Of a stretch of DNA of 64,000 nt, positions 46,500-58,991 are shown in pieces; position 1 is the stretch's first letter, and each line of letters opens with the position of its first letter. The stretch spans positions 1,291,258 through 1,355,257 of the forward strand of contig MNCI01017476.1 of the NCBI GenBank assembly GCA_015680685.1, given 5' to 3'. This DNA comes from Gnetum montanum. Its lineage: Eukaryota; Streptophyta; Gnetopsida; Gnetales; Gnetaceae. The notes beneath the pieces are model-generated. The model did no database searches and was not told the DNA's origin. It saw only the letters and a program-made list of their open reading frames with translations. A program made the position numbers and the translations under genes.

Positions 46500-48552
46500 G
46501 TTTTGGATAGCATTGATGATGTACCTTGTGTCATTTTCATTTAGAGTATCCTTGAACATCCTCATGGGTTGATTTTGAGGCATCACTAGGTTGGTAGCAT
46601 CGAGCACCAACTTACCTCTATCAATCATCCATTATATATCATCCTATAGGGCCATGCAGAAGTCAATGTTGTCCTCAGGAAACTTGTGATAGTGATAGAA
46701 TTGGTCAAGATTGAAGTGTTGTGGGATTAGGGGCTCGTTTGGTGCTATTGAGGTAGGATTCCTTAGTAGCTTGCATCACTTGTTGTGTATTTTGTAGTCA
46801 TGTTCAGACACTTAATTATATTGTATTTGCTTGGCTTTCAATAGTTGATCCAGTAGCTTTGAGGATTTTAGTGGCAATGGGATATACTTTGAGTGATCCT
46901 TGCACTCAAAGCTAGGCCTTGGAGTAGCTTGCTCTATGGACACTACAGATGTGGATAGGTTGGTTGCCTGGGCACCAGAGTTGGTGGGTTTGTGAGTTAT
47001 GATTTTGGGCTTCTTAGGCATCTACCCCTGGTTGGTTACTTTAGCATGTGTGGCTACCATTGTCACTATTGCATTTTTTGTCTTTACATGCTAATTTTTA
47101 TAGGCCACATAGGTCAGATCCTTGCTATCTTGTATTGTGTTTTTTATGTTCTTTGTTTAGGCAAAGGTCTGGCTTAGGGATTGCAGGCTTAAGTAGTATA
47201 GTTTTGACTTGATGAATTTGTTAACTACATCCTTGAAGATGGAAATAAGGTGTGTCTTGGCTATTCGCTCTTGAATTTCATTCAAGAAGGCATTCTAGTG
47301 TTAGATAAATTTTTCTATGGGCTCTAGGGGGCCCCACTTTATTTGCATTAGCTAGTTCAAGGTTGCTTTTGACTTCAAGTTGTACCTGAAGCATGTCATG
47401 AACTAGCTTAAGAGGTCTTCTAGAGAGGAAATAGAACCTCTAGGTAATGCTCGATACTAGTCTAAGGCTTTGCCAGTTAGTGACATGGTAGACACATGTA
47501 TGATGGTGTGTGTCCATTCTTGTAGTAATAGGAATTCAAACTTGAATGTGACTATGTGTGTGTTGGGGTCCCCTTCACCATTGTACTTAGTGAGTTGAGG
47601 GCAAAGAGACCCCAGTTGGTAGATTTAGGGGTGAGACAACAAGAATTACAAGATCATCTTGGTAGAATTCCACAACCTTAATGGTTTCGAAGGAAGTAGC
47701 TTTGAGTCACTTGACCTCTTCCATCAAACTTTGGATTAGTTGGAATGCTTGATCAAATTTTTGAGATGCACCAACTAATTGCATTGGCTATGCTATCTAC
47801 TATGTTGGTTGCATAGCCCAAGATCAGATTGCTAGTTGTGGAGCCATGTGATGAAATTGATGCATTAGTTGTACTATTAGCATGGTGACTGGGGGAAGCC
47901 ATGCATACGTGAATTAGACTGACACTAAGGGAGCCAACGAAATAGGTAGGATGTAGGATGCTTGAGTCATTTGGGGCCTAGAGATGGCCCTTATGTGATC
48001 ATAGGGCTAAGCTGGCATGGTTATTGCTAGAAAGGATGGCTAAGTAGGTTGAGATAATGTCATGAAGGGAAAGTGGAATGGAGTTGTTACATCATATTGC
48101 ATGTATTACATTTGATGTGTTGCCACTATAGGTGTCATCCTAGCCATGGAGTGGGAAAGTGATGCCTATGTTATAACCATCTTAGGGAGGGTAGGTGAAC
48201 TAAACTGAGGAGGGGTTGAAGTAGGGAGCGATTGTTGGAAGACTATGTGGAAGGGGCTCTCATGTTTAGAGTGAGTTTCGAACTCATCTTCTTCCTCCTA
48301 TAAGACTTCCTCATACTTTGTTCCTATGTCATGCTCATTTGCTTAGATGAGCTAGGATAACAACCAGTGGTGAGACTTTGTGAGTGGGATGATTTCAAAT
48401 GAGAAAGGGATATACTCTTTTCTATACCAGTGGATCAATTTAAAGTCCTATTTTGCCTTCATGTTGAGGTGATCTAGTGGTAACCCTGCTTGGATCTTTG
48501 CACATAGGAAGTTGTAATGCTCATTGCTAAGGGATTACCTTAGTCCTACCAT
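46500..48552 (-). pseudogene. T1 gag (decayed)
   Basis: A candidate start is the minus-strand ATG at 48552 (MVGLR..). About 320 residues on, the frame shows the core of the Retrotrans_gag family: YNGEGDPNTHI.TFKFEFLLLQ, MSLTGKAL..YRALPRGSI, LEDLLS.FMTCFRYNLKSKATLN, LMQIKWGPLEPIEKFI (about 47590-47220). This matches the G-DP-HI..F, G.A..W...L..gSI, L...F pattern. Upstream is a proline/methionine/glutamine-rich region. Downstream a lysine/proline piece (47021-46812) contains PLPLKSSKLLDQLLKAKQI, a segment commonly found in the linker before protease in plant gypsy proteins. Frameshifts and TAG stops throughout. Confidence 0.7.
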
Positions 48553-48654
48553 GGTAAAGGTGTCAAGTGAATTTGACACCAATGTCAAAGGTTGATATGA
48601 ATTCATGATCATAGATTGAGTGGTGAAAGAGAGAGCTACAGGTTGCTAATTGTG

Positions 48655-48785
48655 AAAATGGCTAACTCTAGAAACTACAAAAAATGGCTAAGTTTGAAAA
48701 CTATAGAAAAATGACTAACTTTGAAAACCATAAAAAAATGGCTAACTCTAGAAATTGTAGAAAAATGGCTAACTATGGAGACTAC
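48655..48785. repeat. ~30-bp tandem repeats near T1 leader
   Basis: About five units of AATGGCTAACTCTAGAAA followed by CTACAGAA. They lie between gag and the primer-binding site. Confidence 0.65.
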
Positions 48786-49003
48786 ACTTTCTATGTTGAG
48801 AGATAAGTATGCTTTCCATAGACTATGCTTTCTATGTTGAGAGAACGAAGACTTAGAAAAATAGTGGAGCAGCACGATTTGGGCTACCACATGAGGTTCC
48901 GAAAGGATCGACTATGAGGTCCAATCTACATAGATGGGTTGATAGACAACTATGATGTAGAGAGAATGCAAGACAACCATAAAGGAGTTCAAAAAAGTGG
49001 TTT

Positions 49004-49022
49004 GGCCCTCCTTCTAGCACCA
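49004..49022 (-). promoter_or_regulatory. Primer-binding site of T1
   Basis: TGGTGCTAGAAGGAGGGCC on the minus strand, just inside the 5' LTR. Plant gypsy elements use a TGGCGCTAGAAGGAGGG-like site; only one CpG-decay change (C to T) separates them. From memory. Confidence 0.55.
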
Positions 49023-49024
49023 AA

Positions 49025-51062
49025 AACTTTAACAACCGAAAACATTAGTAGCTAGAATAGTGATGGGTTGACAAGCACATAGCCTAACCCTACATTTGCA
49101 CGAGGGCTTGCTAGAGGTAGAGATGGGGTGAGCTAAATAGTCTTATCAATCAAATAAGAACTTTGCTAGATGTAATTAAGGTGGTGGATGTAATCAGGAT
49201 GTGGCATAGTTAGCCATGATGCTAATGCAAAATGGTGTTAAGTATTGTAGTGTTTTTTGTGGTGTTAATGCTGGAGAGCATAGTCACAGGTACCCAAGGA
49301 GGGAGCATAATCAAGGGTTTCAACAAAAATGAGGGTGTTGACATGAAAACACTAGTACTTGAGCATAGTTGTAATGTTACCACACATTCAAAATATTGAA
49401 AATGCAAAGAAAGTGCAAAAAATGAAAGAGAGAGAAATAACACAGCACCCTAAATGAGGTTGAGCATAGTTAACTCCAACAGGGGTGAGAAGGTACATAG
49501 TGTACAATAGGCATAGTGGAGAGCATAGTCATAATCTCAGAGGTGTTTGGCTATGAAGACTAATGCTTACTATGCTATATGTGCCTACTAGATTGGTCAC
49601 TACAATGTACCATCGGTTGTGGTGTTCTGCGGGGCTGTAGTGGGGTTGCATTATCTACGACTTCGTCAAATGCTAACCTAAATGTTTGCCAATGTAAAAA
49701 TACCAAAATGCTAATGAAATGCTAAAAAAAAAAACTTGAAATTTTGTGCACCCCTAAAACATAGATGGTGGGGGTATTTATAGGCTTAGGATTAGTATGA
49801 AATGTGGAGAGACTGCCACATGGTAGTGGGATGGTTGGGACTATGTTGTCACCCAACTACACTCTCCACTCAGGTAAGTGGTGTTGTGCTATGTTATGCT
49901 CTAGTGGACTTTGTGAGGGTGTGGGACTATGAATACACTACCAATTTCATGTACATGCATAGAGAAGATTGTAATTTACTTGAAAAAATGGAACTTTGGA
50001 GACTATGCCCGAGGACTATGCTCTTCACTGTGTTGAGGGGGGTTGAGCATAGTTACAATTTGGGGCCAAAAAGAGAGTACAACAAAGATGCATTTTGCTA
50101 ACTATGCTTTCTAGAGGTGAGTTTGAGTTGATCTAAGTGTTGATGCTATGTTGTGAAGGCCTTTGGAGGCTATTATGGCTAACTATGCTCAACTATGCTC
50201 TAGAATAGGGGAGAGCATAATCCAACACTTCAAAAAAATTTGCAAAATGTGGCTATGTGTTGACTATGCTCTCAACAAGAGGCTAACTACACTCCTAATT
50301 GGGGATTAGTGTAGTCCTAGCACTTAGAAAAACCTTGTAGAAATTGGCTTGACATTTAGAAAATTTTGTAAACTAGCCTTTACATTGACTATGCTTTGCA
50401 TGAGGTTGACTAGGCTCTATCACAGTGGAGAGCATAGTCTCAACACCTAGAAAATTTTGTAGAAACTACACCATAATGCTGACTAAACTTGAATATGCTC
50501 TAAGGCAGTGGAGAGCATAGCCTCAGCACTTAGAAAAAAATTACAGCTTTTGGCTTCATGATGACCATTAGAAGAAATTGTAAAACTAGGCTTTTGTCTT
50601 GACTACACTCTCTACTAGGTTGACTATGCTTTGGGGTAGTGGAGAGCATAATCCCAACACTTAAAAAATTTTGCATTTTCCCAACACTTAGAAAAATTTG
50701 TAGTCACCCAACACTTAGAAAAATCTATAGTTTCCCAACACTTAGAAAAATCTGCAGTCACCCAACACTTAAAAAAATCTACAAAAACTAGTTTTTGAGC
50801 TGACTATGCTCTCCACTAGGTTGACTATGCTTTGGGGTAGTGGAGAGTGTAGTCCCAGCACTAAGAAAAATTTGCCTCATGTTGACACTTAGACAAAATT
50901 TCAAAAAATCAATTTTTGGAGCCAACTATGCTCTTCATTGGGCTAACTATGCTTTGGGATTGTGGAGAGCATAGTCCTAGCAGTTAGAAAAAATTTGCCT
51001 TATGTTAACACTTAGAAAAATTTGCAATCGAGAAGCCATAGCCCAAATTATGTTGTGTTTTA
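49025..51062 (-). repeat. 5' LTR of T1
   Basis: Minus-strand TATAAATA is at 49775-49782. It matches the 3' LTR pieces as described there. It ends TTTTA at 51062 where the other LTR has TTTCA, a single decay step from TG..CA ends. It contains the 27-bp array (50650-50787) and many GACTAYRCTCTCCACT inverted motifs. Confidence 0.75.
50650..50787. repeat. 27-bp minisatellite in T1 5' LTR
   Basis: Five units of CCCAACACTTAGAAAAATYTR plus 6 bp, allelic to 33287-33421. Confidence 0.75.
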
Positions 51063-51430
51063 GTAATCCCAATGGTAGTTACACAAAGTCCAAAGCATGT
51101 ATAGATGGTTAGGAATAGATACTCATCACACATAAGCTAGTTTAGACTTTTCTTTTCATTGTTAATTAGATTAAACAATTAAGTTTTTTATTATCATTAG
51201 GAGTAGCTTAGGGCTAGACAACATGAATCATCATATGCCTCACTTTGGACTAAATCATATGTGACAAAGCTACCACTAGTCCAAGTGGGAAGATAATGAA
51301 CTATGATCAAGGCATAATAATTTAGATGCACAACTAGTCCCATCCACGGAATTCGATTAGGTCATGCATGAATGCTTGTGATTTGTATGGTTGGGAATAG
51401 GGGTACCTTGCCACTCATCATCAGCATTGT
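51063..51430 (+). repeat. 5' LTR of A2, second piece
   Basis: GTAATCCCAATGGTAGTTA through TTGCCACTCATCA matches 59502-59860 almost phrase by phrase, resuming where T1 ends. Confidence 0.75.
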
Positions 51431-51449
51431 TGCTAGGGATGGCGCTAGT
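51431..51449 (+). promoter_or_regulatory. Candidate primer-binding site of A2
   Basis: GCATTGTTGCTAGGGA directly after the LTR resembles the gypsy site TGGCGCCGTTGCCGGGGA used by Athila-type elements. The first bases are poor. Confidence 0.3.
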
Positions 51450-51608
51450 TATCTAGATTAGTTATAATATACATGATCATTGTAAACATATTAATGATAT
51501 ATCTTTTAGAAAATATTAAATCACACACATCATTAACTGAAAACAATGTTTCTTTCACAAGGAAGCAATGATGCATTGTATGACAAGAACATTCATTAGA
51601 GAACTAAC

Positions 51609-54056
51609 ATGATATATGTTGAAAAACGTTGGAGTTACCAACCTTATGCAAGGGTTTCATATGTTCATGACCACCTTGATGACACTCAAAGACTACATTC
51701 ACCTACGGTAGACAATCCTAGAGAAGATGAAGTATATCCTAGACTAGGGGAGGTCTCAAGGCCAAGGACCTTCTCAAAACCTAAAAATGATAAATCAAAG
51801 GACTATGGGGAACACCATAGAAGCCATGGAAACCCTTCTAATTCTTCATCCTCCTCTTCCTCTTTAGCATCTAGTTCTAATGAAGATGAATGTAGGTTTA
51901 GAGACAAAAATCCAGTATGGGGTTGAAATAAAAATAAGAATCAAACCCATAGGAAAAATCAAAGACATCAAAATGAACATAGAAAAAATCATCACAATAA
52001 AATGAATAGAAATAGATATTTTCATCACAATATGTTTGATGATGATGAACCCTTATTGGCTACTAAGAGCTAGATGTAGATCATAGAGGCAATTAAGATA
52101 CCTCATAGGCATCGCAAGGAAAGTCACCTTCCTAGGATTGATATGAATAATATCCCTAAGTTTATAGGAGGGTATGATTCAGATCCACAACATCATTTAC
52201 AAGCCTTCTAGGCTACCTATGCCTTATACAACATTGAAAGTGGGTGGAAAAATCTTAAGCTCTTTCATAGGATACTAATCGATAGAGCCAAAGTGTGGCA
52301 TAGATCATTGAAATGAAATTCAATTCGATGATGGTCCACCATGCTAGAACACTTCAATGAAAAATACCAAACCTATGTAAGGGTGTCTGACTTGAGGAGA
52401 TGAGTTTAAGAATGGAGACAAGAAAAACATGAACCCTTGAGCATGGACTAGATAGATATTATTCTCTATTGAATAGATGCCCAAGTCATGGTTTCTTTGA
52501 GGAACAACAATGTTTCCACATCATATATGGGCTTCATAATGAAATGAGGTAGACTCTTGGGATGTATACCCTAAGATAATTATATGATCTATGAACCTAT
52601 CAAGCTGAAGAGCTAATTGAGCATGTGGCAAAAGAAGAATGAGAGTTATGCAAATTAGAGAATGTTGAGAAATATCATTGGAACCCATCTCTTCAAAAGA
52701 AAAAGATCCACATCTATGGTAAGAAGAAAGAGGCCGCTCTTGATAGGGTTGTTCTACAAAAAACCTTATCAATACAGAAGTCCATAGACAAACTCAGAGT
52801 ATAATTTGATAGAATGTTAGAGTGGATAAATGGAAAAGTTACAACCTTTATAGAAATTCTAGATCAGAAGGTAACGAAAAATGAATTAGGTGATCACAAT
52901 AGGTTGAGGAAGAAGAAGCAAGAAACAACTAGGAACACTTATTGACAAATAGGAAAATTGGTTGAATAACATGAGGCTATAGACTCAACCATAGATGAAG
53001 ATGATAGATGTGACACTTGCATATATGACCACCTAAAGGGTGATTTCCTAGGCATGTCACATGTACATAAGTATTGGGATTTTTCATTAAATCATAAGTT
53101 TGTATAAAAGCACATGCCCTAACAAATTACCTTTTCCACAAGGTAATTATAGACAACCCTATAACCAATTGTACTATCCCAAGGGAACTTATTACCAGCC
53201 TCAACACTATCACCAAGCATAGTGGAAAAACTCATAGTCATGGGAGAGGGCTTCAACAAACTAGCCTTACCCTTTTTGCCAATCTGACTTGTATGGATAT
53301 TATGTTCAAAAACTTATTTCCCCAACTAGTTCTATGTCCTCTAGCTCAAATTTCTACTATCACTCTTCCAAGTATCATCAACCCATAACATCTCTTGAAG
53401 GATCACCACCTCACACCTCTTACCCTCCATCCTATCCTCGATATTCTCATACTTCATTCCATCACATGCCACCACCAGTAACATAGGAAGGTTCAACATC
53501 ACAACATCAACAAAATAACATCACTTGTGCCACAAATGTGTATAGATATGCTAATGCCAGTAGGTTCCCACTACAAACTCAGAAACATGCCTTCTTTAGG
53601 ATGAATCTCGTGTGTAAGGGTAACACTCATGAACCTACCATGTTATCCAAATTAGCACAATGTGAAGTAAGTGTAATGCTTTTCCTTTCACAAAAAATGT
53701 CCTCTAAGCCTACATAAGGGCCACCATCCATCATTACTCTAATGTCTAACAGAAGCAATGAATCCAACATTGTGGAGAGACAAATGAATCCATGTATACC
53801 TACTAGGGATCATGGGTGCAATCATAGGCTAGACATCTACAACATTGACACAACTCATACTTTGACCCATTGTACGTTTAACAACCAAGTGTGTGAACAA
53901 CAACGTGTCTACACAACCACCACTAAACCAAGAGACACCCAGTGGCTTGGGAATGAAAGGTTGACACTATTTTACAAATGCATGGAGCCTACCTATCTAC
54001 TTATTAATTATTATCATGGTCAAATGCTTAGTTGTGGGGGAAACACTCCATTTTAA
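51609..54056 (+). pseudogene. Gag-like ORF1 of A2
   Basis: Starts at ATG 51609 (MIYVEKRWSYQP). Residues 1-105 are open and end in a serine-rich, acidic tract (SSSSSSSLASSSNEDE). At about 52150-52390 the frame shows IPKFIGGYDSDPQHHLQAF, then LFHRILIDRAKVWHRSL and MLEHFNEKYQTYV: the Retrotrans_gag core pattern F-G..DP..hL..F, F...L...A..W...L, L..F...Y. A charged coiled-coil-like stretch follows to 52950. At 52990-53060 is a CDTCIYDHLKG motif. A P/Y/Q/H-rich linker at 53160-53490 includes SYPPSYPRYSHTS. The last open piece (53742-54056) ends LSCGGNTPF. Ten or more TAG/TAA stops interrupt it. Gypsy origin is likely. There is no protease after it. Confidence 0.65.
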
Positions 54057-56082
54057 CATTTAGAATTAATAGGTGTTTTTCATCTTTTTATTTTACAATT
54101 TTTTATGATTTTTTAATTTATTGATACAAATTCTTCCTATCCTTTTCAACTTTTTCCACATTTTTTTTTCATTTCCTTTCTTAGCAATCTCTCTTATGAA
54201 TAAAATGATCATGTAGCCCATTGAGGTGAGGTTTTCTCTATGTTGTCAACTCATAATGGACTGATTATTTGGATAGTGAGACCATGTCATCCATCCATCC
54301 ATTTCATTAATAAGAGGTTTTTGGCTGACTCAATGATATTCTTTTCCATCATCAAACTAATAATAAATTTGTAATCATTGTGCCTAGACGCAAAAGTGTA
54401 GAACCAAGGAGGAATGTGAAGGGTGTGACATCAAGGGGATTTATGGATTCTCTTTTCCCACTTTTGTATGTTCGATCATGTTGCTTAGGTTATAATTATA
54501 TCCTTATAGATCTAATGAAAAATGGAAGTATGAGTAAAATAAAAGAACATTGAATAAATTTCTAAGGGTTTCACTAGAGAGACATGTTACCTATGCCTGA
54601 AGGTTGGCAATTTCTTAGAATTCAAAAGAAAAAACAAAAAACAAAAAACAAAAAAAAAAAAACATGCCATGAATAAACTCCTCCATTGGAAAAAATGTCA
54701 AGTGATGCTACTCCTTGCAATGATGGTAGTCCTATGGTTTTTAAATGAAGTGATGAAACAATGTGATGTCACTGGTATGTGGTTTGGACTTGGTTTGAAT
54801 CTTAAAAAGAAGGGCTAATGCTTACTTAACCAGTAATAACACACAAGGACTCATTATGCCTATGGTAAGGTACCTCATGTTCCAATTCTTGCAATCCCTT
54901 CTAAAATCCATCTCATCTCACTATCTGTATAATCCTAACTTGTGGTTTTGTGTAACATAGAGGTATTTTCTCAAATTGGTGGTTTTCACATGTGTATTTT
55001 ATTTATCAAGTATGCATTGCATTCAACCCCTTTGGTGCCTATGGACATTTTTAGGTGTGGTTATATAAGGGTGTTAAAGGTTAAATCTTACTTTGTGGAG
55101 GATCCACTTGTATAACTATTGTGACTTGTACTTGTTTAACACAACCACATCATCTTAAACCTTCTAGCTACATAATTATTGAATTTAGTACTTTACCTTT
55201 TCATATGACTGATCCAATCTACACCCTAAATCTATTCCTTTTCTTGCATCTTCCAAATCTTTTAATTCCAACAGATCTATCTTCTAACACTTTTGGTGCA
55301 TCAATAAGATTTTTCACTTATCCTAAAGCTATGGATTTTACTTAAAACCCTTCCACTAATCATAGATCTTTATTTTCCATGTTTTGTACCATCATTAAAT
55401 GATTTTTCATGCATCCCAATATCAACTACCTGATATTGGATGGGCCTTGACATTGAATACCTGATATTGGGTCTATAAGAACTATATATAGGTTCCTTGT
55501 GTTGTCAAAAAATTCATTCTCATCATTTGAAGCTAGGGGAGTATTTGAATCTTTCTCTCATGACTAAGAGTTCTATGTAATCAACTTCAACTTGTGATAT
55601 TTTGTTCCATACTGATTCAATTTCTGTAGTTTTCAAACCTAGTTGGACCTAGAGCATTCAATTTAGTTTGGGGAGGGTGTTAGTGTGGTAAACTTGGATT
55701 GATTTTTTAAAAATTTGGTATTGTTTAGAAGGTATTATAAGGATAAGAATGTTAAAAATATTTAGTGTTTTAATGAATAATTAATTTTATGAATGTCAGA
55801 ACCTCTAATTCGCTCACCCATAGGACCATAACCATCATGATAAGCCATACATAAGGAAAAGGAGGCCAATTGCAAAGGGTCATAAAAGAAGTTAATACTT
55901 TTTGGCCGTTTTTCTGAAAATTCATTTTTCTGAAGTTAACACTCATGACCTTAGTTTATAATTGACTCATGACCTTAGTTCCTTATAACTGACTCATTAA
56001 CACTAAGGTCATGAGTCAGTTATAAAATTTTTAATGATAATTAACAACAACTTAGTAACATCAAACCCTTGATTGATTATAG
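54057..56082 (+). other. A2 interior between ORF1 and ORF2, no pol
   Basis: A T-rich spacer (54060-54180), phrases shared with A1 (2268-2330, 7225-7500), an A-rich run at 54632-54665, then the promoter-like block at 55425-55490. No RT, RNase H or integrase motif on either strand. Confidence 0.5.
55425..55492 (+). promoter_or_regulatory. GATATTGG-rich, TATA-containing block upstream of ORF2 (A2)
   Basis: CTGATATTGGATGGG and CTGATATTGGGTC repeat 40 bp apart, followed by CTATATATAGG. Same order as in the A LTR U3 and as at 7828-7912. Inferred promoter for ORF2. Confidence 0.4.
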
Positions 56083-58812
56083 ATGGTCCCAAAAAGAGAA
56101 GGACAAGAAGGACCTTTGCAAGGTGTAGCCAAACACCTGAGAGGTGGAAAATGCTAACCATAAGAATAAGGCCCACGAGCCAAGCTTGAAGAATAGGAGG
56201 CCCAATCATTTAGCCTTCATCAAGAGGCTCCTACTACAAGGAAATTGGTCCAAGGAGAGGCTGTAGAACCACAAACTCTAGTGCAAGGACAATGCCTCAC
56301 ATTATTCCAAGAATTCCTTGAAGCCATCTAGGAGATATCCATGTTGACCATGGTCATTATGAAAAATAACTTTGGTCCATTTATGGCATTTTCCCCTAAT
56401 TCAATTTGAACTCAACTTTAGGTGTCACCATTATGGCACATTCTTTCAAAAAGTGGAGAATGGTACCTCAGTGAGATGTACCAATTCTGGCATAACAAGG
56501 AAGAGTACATGATAGTTAACATTGGCAGAGTAATTATATGTTTCTTAGTCAAAGCAATCATAAAGGCTTTGAATCTACCAAATGTGGGAACCAAGTTGGT
56601 GCATCTGTCCATAAGGTCTAATTTAGAAACTAGAAAGTTGTGGCTAAAGCAAGCATATAATAAAGACAATAAAACATATAATGAGTTGAATTTGGAAGAG
56701 AGGACTTATTTTAAGATAATAACATACCACCTTTTCCAAACTAAAGGGCTTAATAGAATCTCAACCTATGAAGCTAGGGGAAGTGCAATATTAATAGGCA
56801 AATACACTGCTAATCTTCCCCAAATGTACTTCATGGAAATTCAGAGGTTGTTTGAAGAAAATAACACAAGGAAGCCAATACTTCCATTCCCTTGCTTAAT
56901 TAGGAACCTATGCAAGTGCGTTGGAGTGTTGGGATACATGAATGATGTTCATACGAGGGCTAAAAATGCTTCTTTGTTGAGTTTCTTAAACCTATAGCAC
57001 TAAGGAAGGACCTTGATAAAAAATAAGAAATAGAAAAGGAGCCAGAACCAAAAAAGGAAGTAGAGAAACAACATGAGCCACAAGTTCCACCTCCACCACC
57101 ATAAGATTACTGACCTATAATGAGCCATTTGCAAAGAATAGCCAAAACTCTTAGTTGGAGAAGTATAGATGAATCAAACCTCTTTTGAGTTATTACTAAT
57201 GCCATGAAACTCATTGTTTCTACTAATCTATCAAGAGGATAGATTTCTTTACAATTAGAAGGTGAAGCCCAATGGTCACAATAGATCTTTGTTAACACTA
57301 CATCTTTTTAAGTAATGCCTGAAACAGGAGAAGGTGCTACCATCATGGTCATACAACACCAAGATGCAGCAAGCATAGAAAAGGTAATAACAAATCATAT
57401 TAAAGAATCCTTAAATGTGTCTATTGTGCCCCTAGTGGACTTAATTAGGACCATAGATGTCCAAATGTTAATTAGAACTTCAATGACTCTTGTGGCCCAT
57501 GAGGATGTACTTGATAAATTGCTATAGACTAGACAAGTGATCACAACTCTTTTTAACATCCATGATGATGTCATTGTAGTTCAATTAGACCTCATTACCA
57601 TAAAAGGGAAGCTGGTCATGGAAGAGACTAGGGTTGAGCATGCAGAAATATAAGCGCATCGGCTACAACAAGAGCTGGTCACCCTGAGAGTTGAAAGATA
57701 AGACCCTACCCAATTTTTCATGCTTGACTAGCTAGAATAATTTCAAATAGAGAAACTAAACCAATTGAACAAATAAAACAAAGTTACTGAGCAAGAGAAG
57801 GAGAAGGTAGTCTAAAATGCCTCAATTGTTGAAGCTCAAGCATAAGCTCATGCAAAGGTATTGACCACTACACAAGAAGAGAATAAACAACTTGCTATAG
57901 ATTACACAAGGTTGACCACTATTGAGAAATATAAAAACATCTTGGAAGAAAGTATCCACTACTTGAGAGAAAAACTAGTGAGGATCAACTAAGACATCAA
58001 TAGATTGGCTAGAGAAAATCAAATTGTCTCAATGGAGGAGGTGCATGTGATATGTTAAAAATCTGAAATTGAGATAAGTGCATGGAAAAAGGAGGTCAAA
58101 AACATGAAAAGATGTAGGAGAACTTTTGGGACCAAATTGGCATGTACAAATAGATAAAAAAAAAGAAATCCAAATGACAAAGGCATTCATTAGTTCCATG
58201 TTAATGAAAAATATTGATTAACAGCTAATCTTGGATAGCTATGCCTTGGTCCATTAAGTGGAAGTAAAGAACAAGGACCTAAAAATTGAAGATTTGAAAG
58301 AGTACATGGCATTGGATAACCTTTGATAAGCCAACCTTGCTATGTTAACAATAGGTCAACCTAGAAATGAGCTAGAGTAGCAAGTAGTGGCAACCTATTC
58401 ACTATATGAAAATAAGTTTGTAGACCCAAAAAGTGCTCTACAAAAACTCCATGTCACAAACTAATAATTGGAGGTAATTAAGGCCTACTACCATGAACAA
58501 GGAGATGTACCCTCAAACCTATCTAGGAGATTGATGGATCACCATGAATTGAAAGAAAAGGTTAAGGCCTTTGAGGAGGAACGAAGGTAGTTTTTGACTT
58601 GGTACATGAAAGCAAATAAGATTTTTGCACAACTACCATGTCCATGGGATGTATCAATCCTAGCACACATTGGCTCATTGGCTTGGATGATACATCACCC
58701 AAGAATGGAGGAGGAAAAGTTATAGATGCTCCTAAACTGCTAGAAATTCCAAACGCTTGGTGACAAAGGGAAGCGATCAATGGAAGAGCCATCACATCTA
58801 GGAATTACATGA
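56083..58812 (+). pseudogene. ORF2 of A2: transposon-protein-like N-terminus plus long coiled coil
   Basis: 910-codon frame from ATG 56083 (MVPKRE) to TGA 58810. The longest open piece (56422-56997, 191 aa) contains WYLSEMYQFWHNKEE, then LNLEERTYFKIITYHLFQTKG and ARGSAILIGKYTANLP. The LxxEERxYFxxxxxHLxxTxG..ARGxAxLIG pattern recalls PF20167 (LxPxARxWxxFxxxxLLPTxH..xxRxxLLYxI) by eye only. Then VMPETGEGATIM and NHIKESLNVSIVPLVDLIR (57315-57527), and from about 57600 to 58600 an E/K/Q/L-rich heptad region (long coiled coil). The C-terminus WDVSILAHI..SMEEPSH is shared with A1. More than 20 stops, mostly TAG. The copy is dead, but its coding pattern and both ends agree with A1, so the family once encoded this protein. 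Function unknown; the coiled coil suggests assembly or a structural role. Confidence 0.65.
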
Positions 58813-58991
58813 GCTTCCCTAATTTTGTATCTTATAATGTTGTGTCTGTGTTTTTATAAAACACCACTGTAGCATGAAAAGAGTCAGTTTGTGTATTTAT
58901 GTAAGTCAGTCAATAATCCCATACCTTCCCAATATTTTGTAAAGATCTTGTTGCTCATTTTATTTAACTTGAGGACAAGTTTTCATTTAGT

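Larger units (their letters stand above)
28926..51062 (-). mobile_element. T1: nested Ty3/gypsy element of the Tat/Ogre type
   Basis: Read on the minus strand: 5' LTR (51062-about 49025), primer-binding site, gag, protease, a 7-kb interval, RT, RNase H, archaeal-type RNase H, integrase, tandem repeats, polypurine tract, 3' LTR (33576-28926). The second RNase H between the first and integrase is a known hallmark of the Tat clade (established knowledge). It inserted into the A2 5' LTR. The 3' LTR lacks the part matching 49025-49424 while the target lacks about 230 bp, so one deletion probably removed the junction. Confidence 0.8.

Noticed and set aside
51609-54056. A2 ORF1 as a host serine-rich protein.
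   Set aside because: The Retrotrans_gag core, its position after the LTR and the matching A1 copy show it is element gag.
54632-54665. Poly-A run as a retroposition tail.
   Set aside because: Sits within sequence shared between A1 and A2 order with no element ending there; simple A-rich expansion.
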